This document shows, in pieces, positions 5,717 to 6,172 of a stretch of DNA of 6,172 nt (position 1 is the stretch's first letter; the number at the start of each line of letters is the position of its first letter). The notes under the pieces were generated by a model that made no database searches, was not told the DNA's origin, and was given only the letters and a program-made list of their open reading frames with translations. The stretch is from a bacterium (GTDB taxonomy: Bacteria > Patescibacteriota > Patescibacteriia > S139-126 > S139-133), in assembly GCA_030429785.1 (NCBI GenBank), contig JAUIEQ010000049.1, forward strand, positions 1 through 6,172, written 5' to 3'. Position numbers and translations under genes: made by a program.

Positions 5717-6172
5717 ATGAATATAACCGTAACAAAAAAAGATCCAGCAGCAGGAATGCAGGAAGTAACAATTACCGTGCCATTTGCGCAACAACGCAGT
5801 ACGCTTGAAAAGGCAGCTCGTGAGTTACAAAATAATAAGCCACTCAAAGGTTTTCGTCCAGGCAAGGCGCCGTATGAAGCAGTTGAAAAACAGTATGGTG
5901 GTCAAACATTGCTTGAAGCCAGTATTCAAGAATTAGTTTCACGTGCATACTATGAGGCAATGAAGCAAGAAGATATGAAGACAATTGGTCAACCGGAAAT
6001 AAGTATTACCAAGCAAGCGTATGGTAATGACTTGGAGTTTAGTGCTACGGTTGCTCTCTTGCCACACGTTCAACTTGGTGACTTGGACAAGTTGTCAGTC
6101 AAACAAGAAGCAGTGGTCGTTACCGATACAGAAGTCGACGCAGCATTGCAGGATCTGTGTACATCACGTGCA
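5717..6172 (+). CDS. tig: Trigger factor, N-terminal part (runs off the right edge)
   Basis: Trigger factor is the ribosome-bound chaperone that shields nascent chains at the exit tunnel of the large subunit. The visible 152 residues cover the ribosome-binding domain. They start MNITVTKKD and go on to QEVTITVPF. The signature loop GFRPGKAP at 45-52 is the GFRxGKxP motif that docks on ribosomal protein L23. After FSATVALLPHVQLGDLDKL and VTDTEVDAALQDL the frame is still open at 6172, so the rest of the protein, including any peptidyl-prolyl isomerase domain and the C-terminal arms, is outside. I chose the ATG at 5717 because it gives the usual family N-terminus; an in-frame ATG at 5708 adds three residues. 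Neither has a Shine-Dalgarno sequence. It is probably the third gene of the pyrophosphatase transcript. Confidence 0.94.
   Translation, partial: MNITVTKKDPAAGMQEVTITVPFAQQRSTLEKAARELQNNKPLKGFRPGKAPYEAVEKQYGGQTLLEASIQELVSRAYYEAMKQEDMKTIGQPEISITKQAYGNDLEFSATVALLPHVQLGDLDKLSVKQEAVVVTDTEVDAALQDLCTSRA

Overview
The window looks like a short metagenomic contig from a Candidate Phyla Radiation (Patescibacteria)-type bacterium, cut inside a gene at its right end and carrying an unrelated piece at its left end. The lineage is inferred from three things: a NusA with a charged insertion in its N-terminal domain and an acidic tail in place of C-terminal acidic-repeat domains; start codons that mostly lack Shine-Dalgarno sequences; and a compact A/T-rich coding style. 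I cannot name the phylum. No tRNA, rRNA, CRISPR array, insertion sequence or complete defence system is visible.

Left edge, 1 to about 205-235: this stretch is about 65% GC (131 of the first 200 bases by hand count), against 42-47% just downstream. Its best coding frame is on the minus strand. It encodes a fragment of a PD-(D/E)xK, Mrr-like nuclease with G/C-ending codons. It appears to be joined to the body of the contig inside the signal-peptide region of the next gene, which suggests a chimeric assembly or, less likely, a recent insertion.

Body, all on the plus strand: (i) a 5'-truncated surface protein with two Ig-like repeats, a long acidic stalk and a C-terminal membrane anchor, closed by a strong intrinsic terminator; (ii) nusA, with its own putative extended -10 promoter and a leader dense in inverted repeats; (iii) after a perfect 13-bp hairpin, a membrane pyrophosphatase with the lysine typical of K+-independent H+ pumps; (iv) 12 nt later, an unrecognised 171-residue helical soluble protein; (v) closely behind it, the 5' part of tig (trigger factor), running off the end.

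The last three genes are tightly packed and probably co-transcribed. They combine energy conservation from pyrophosphate with nascent-chain folding, and NusA upstream supplies a transcription elongation factor. These are mainly housekeeping functions. I do not see a convincing new multi-gene system. The points most worth following are the left-end junction, the structured nusA leader and the uncharacterised gene between the pyrophosphatase and tig.
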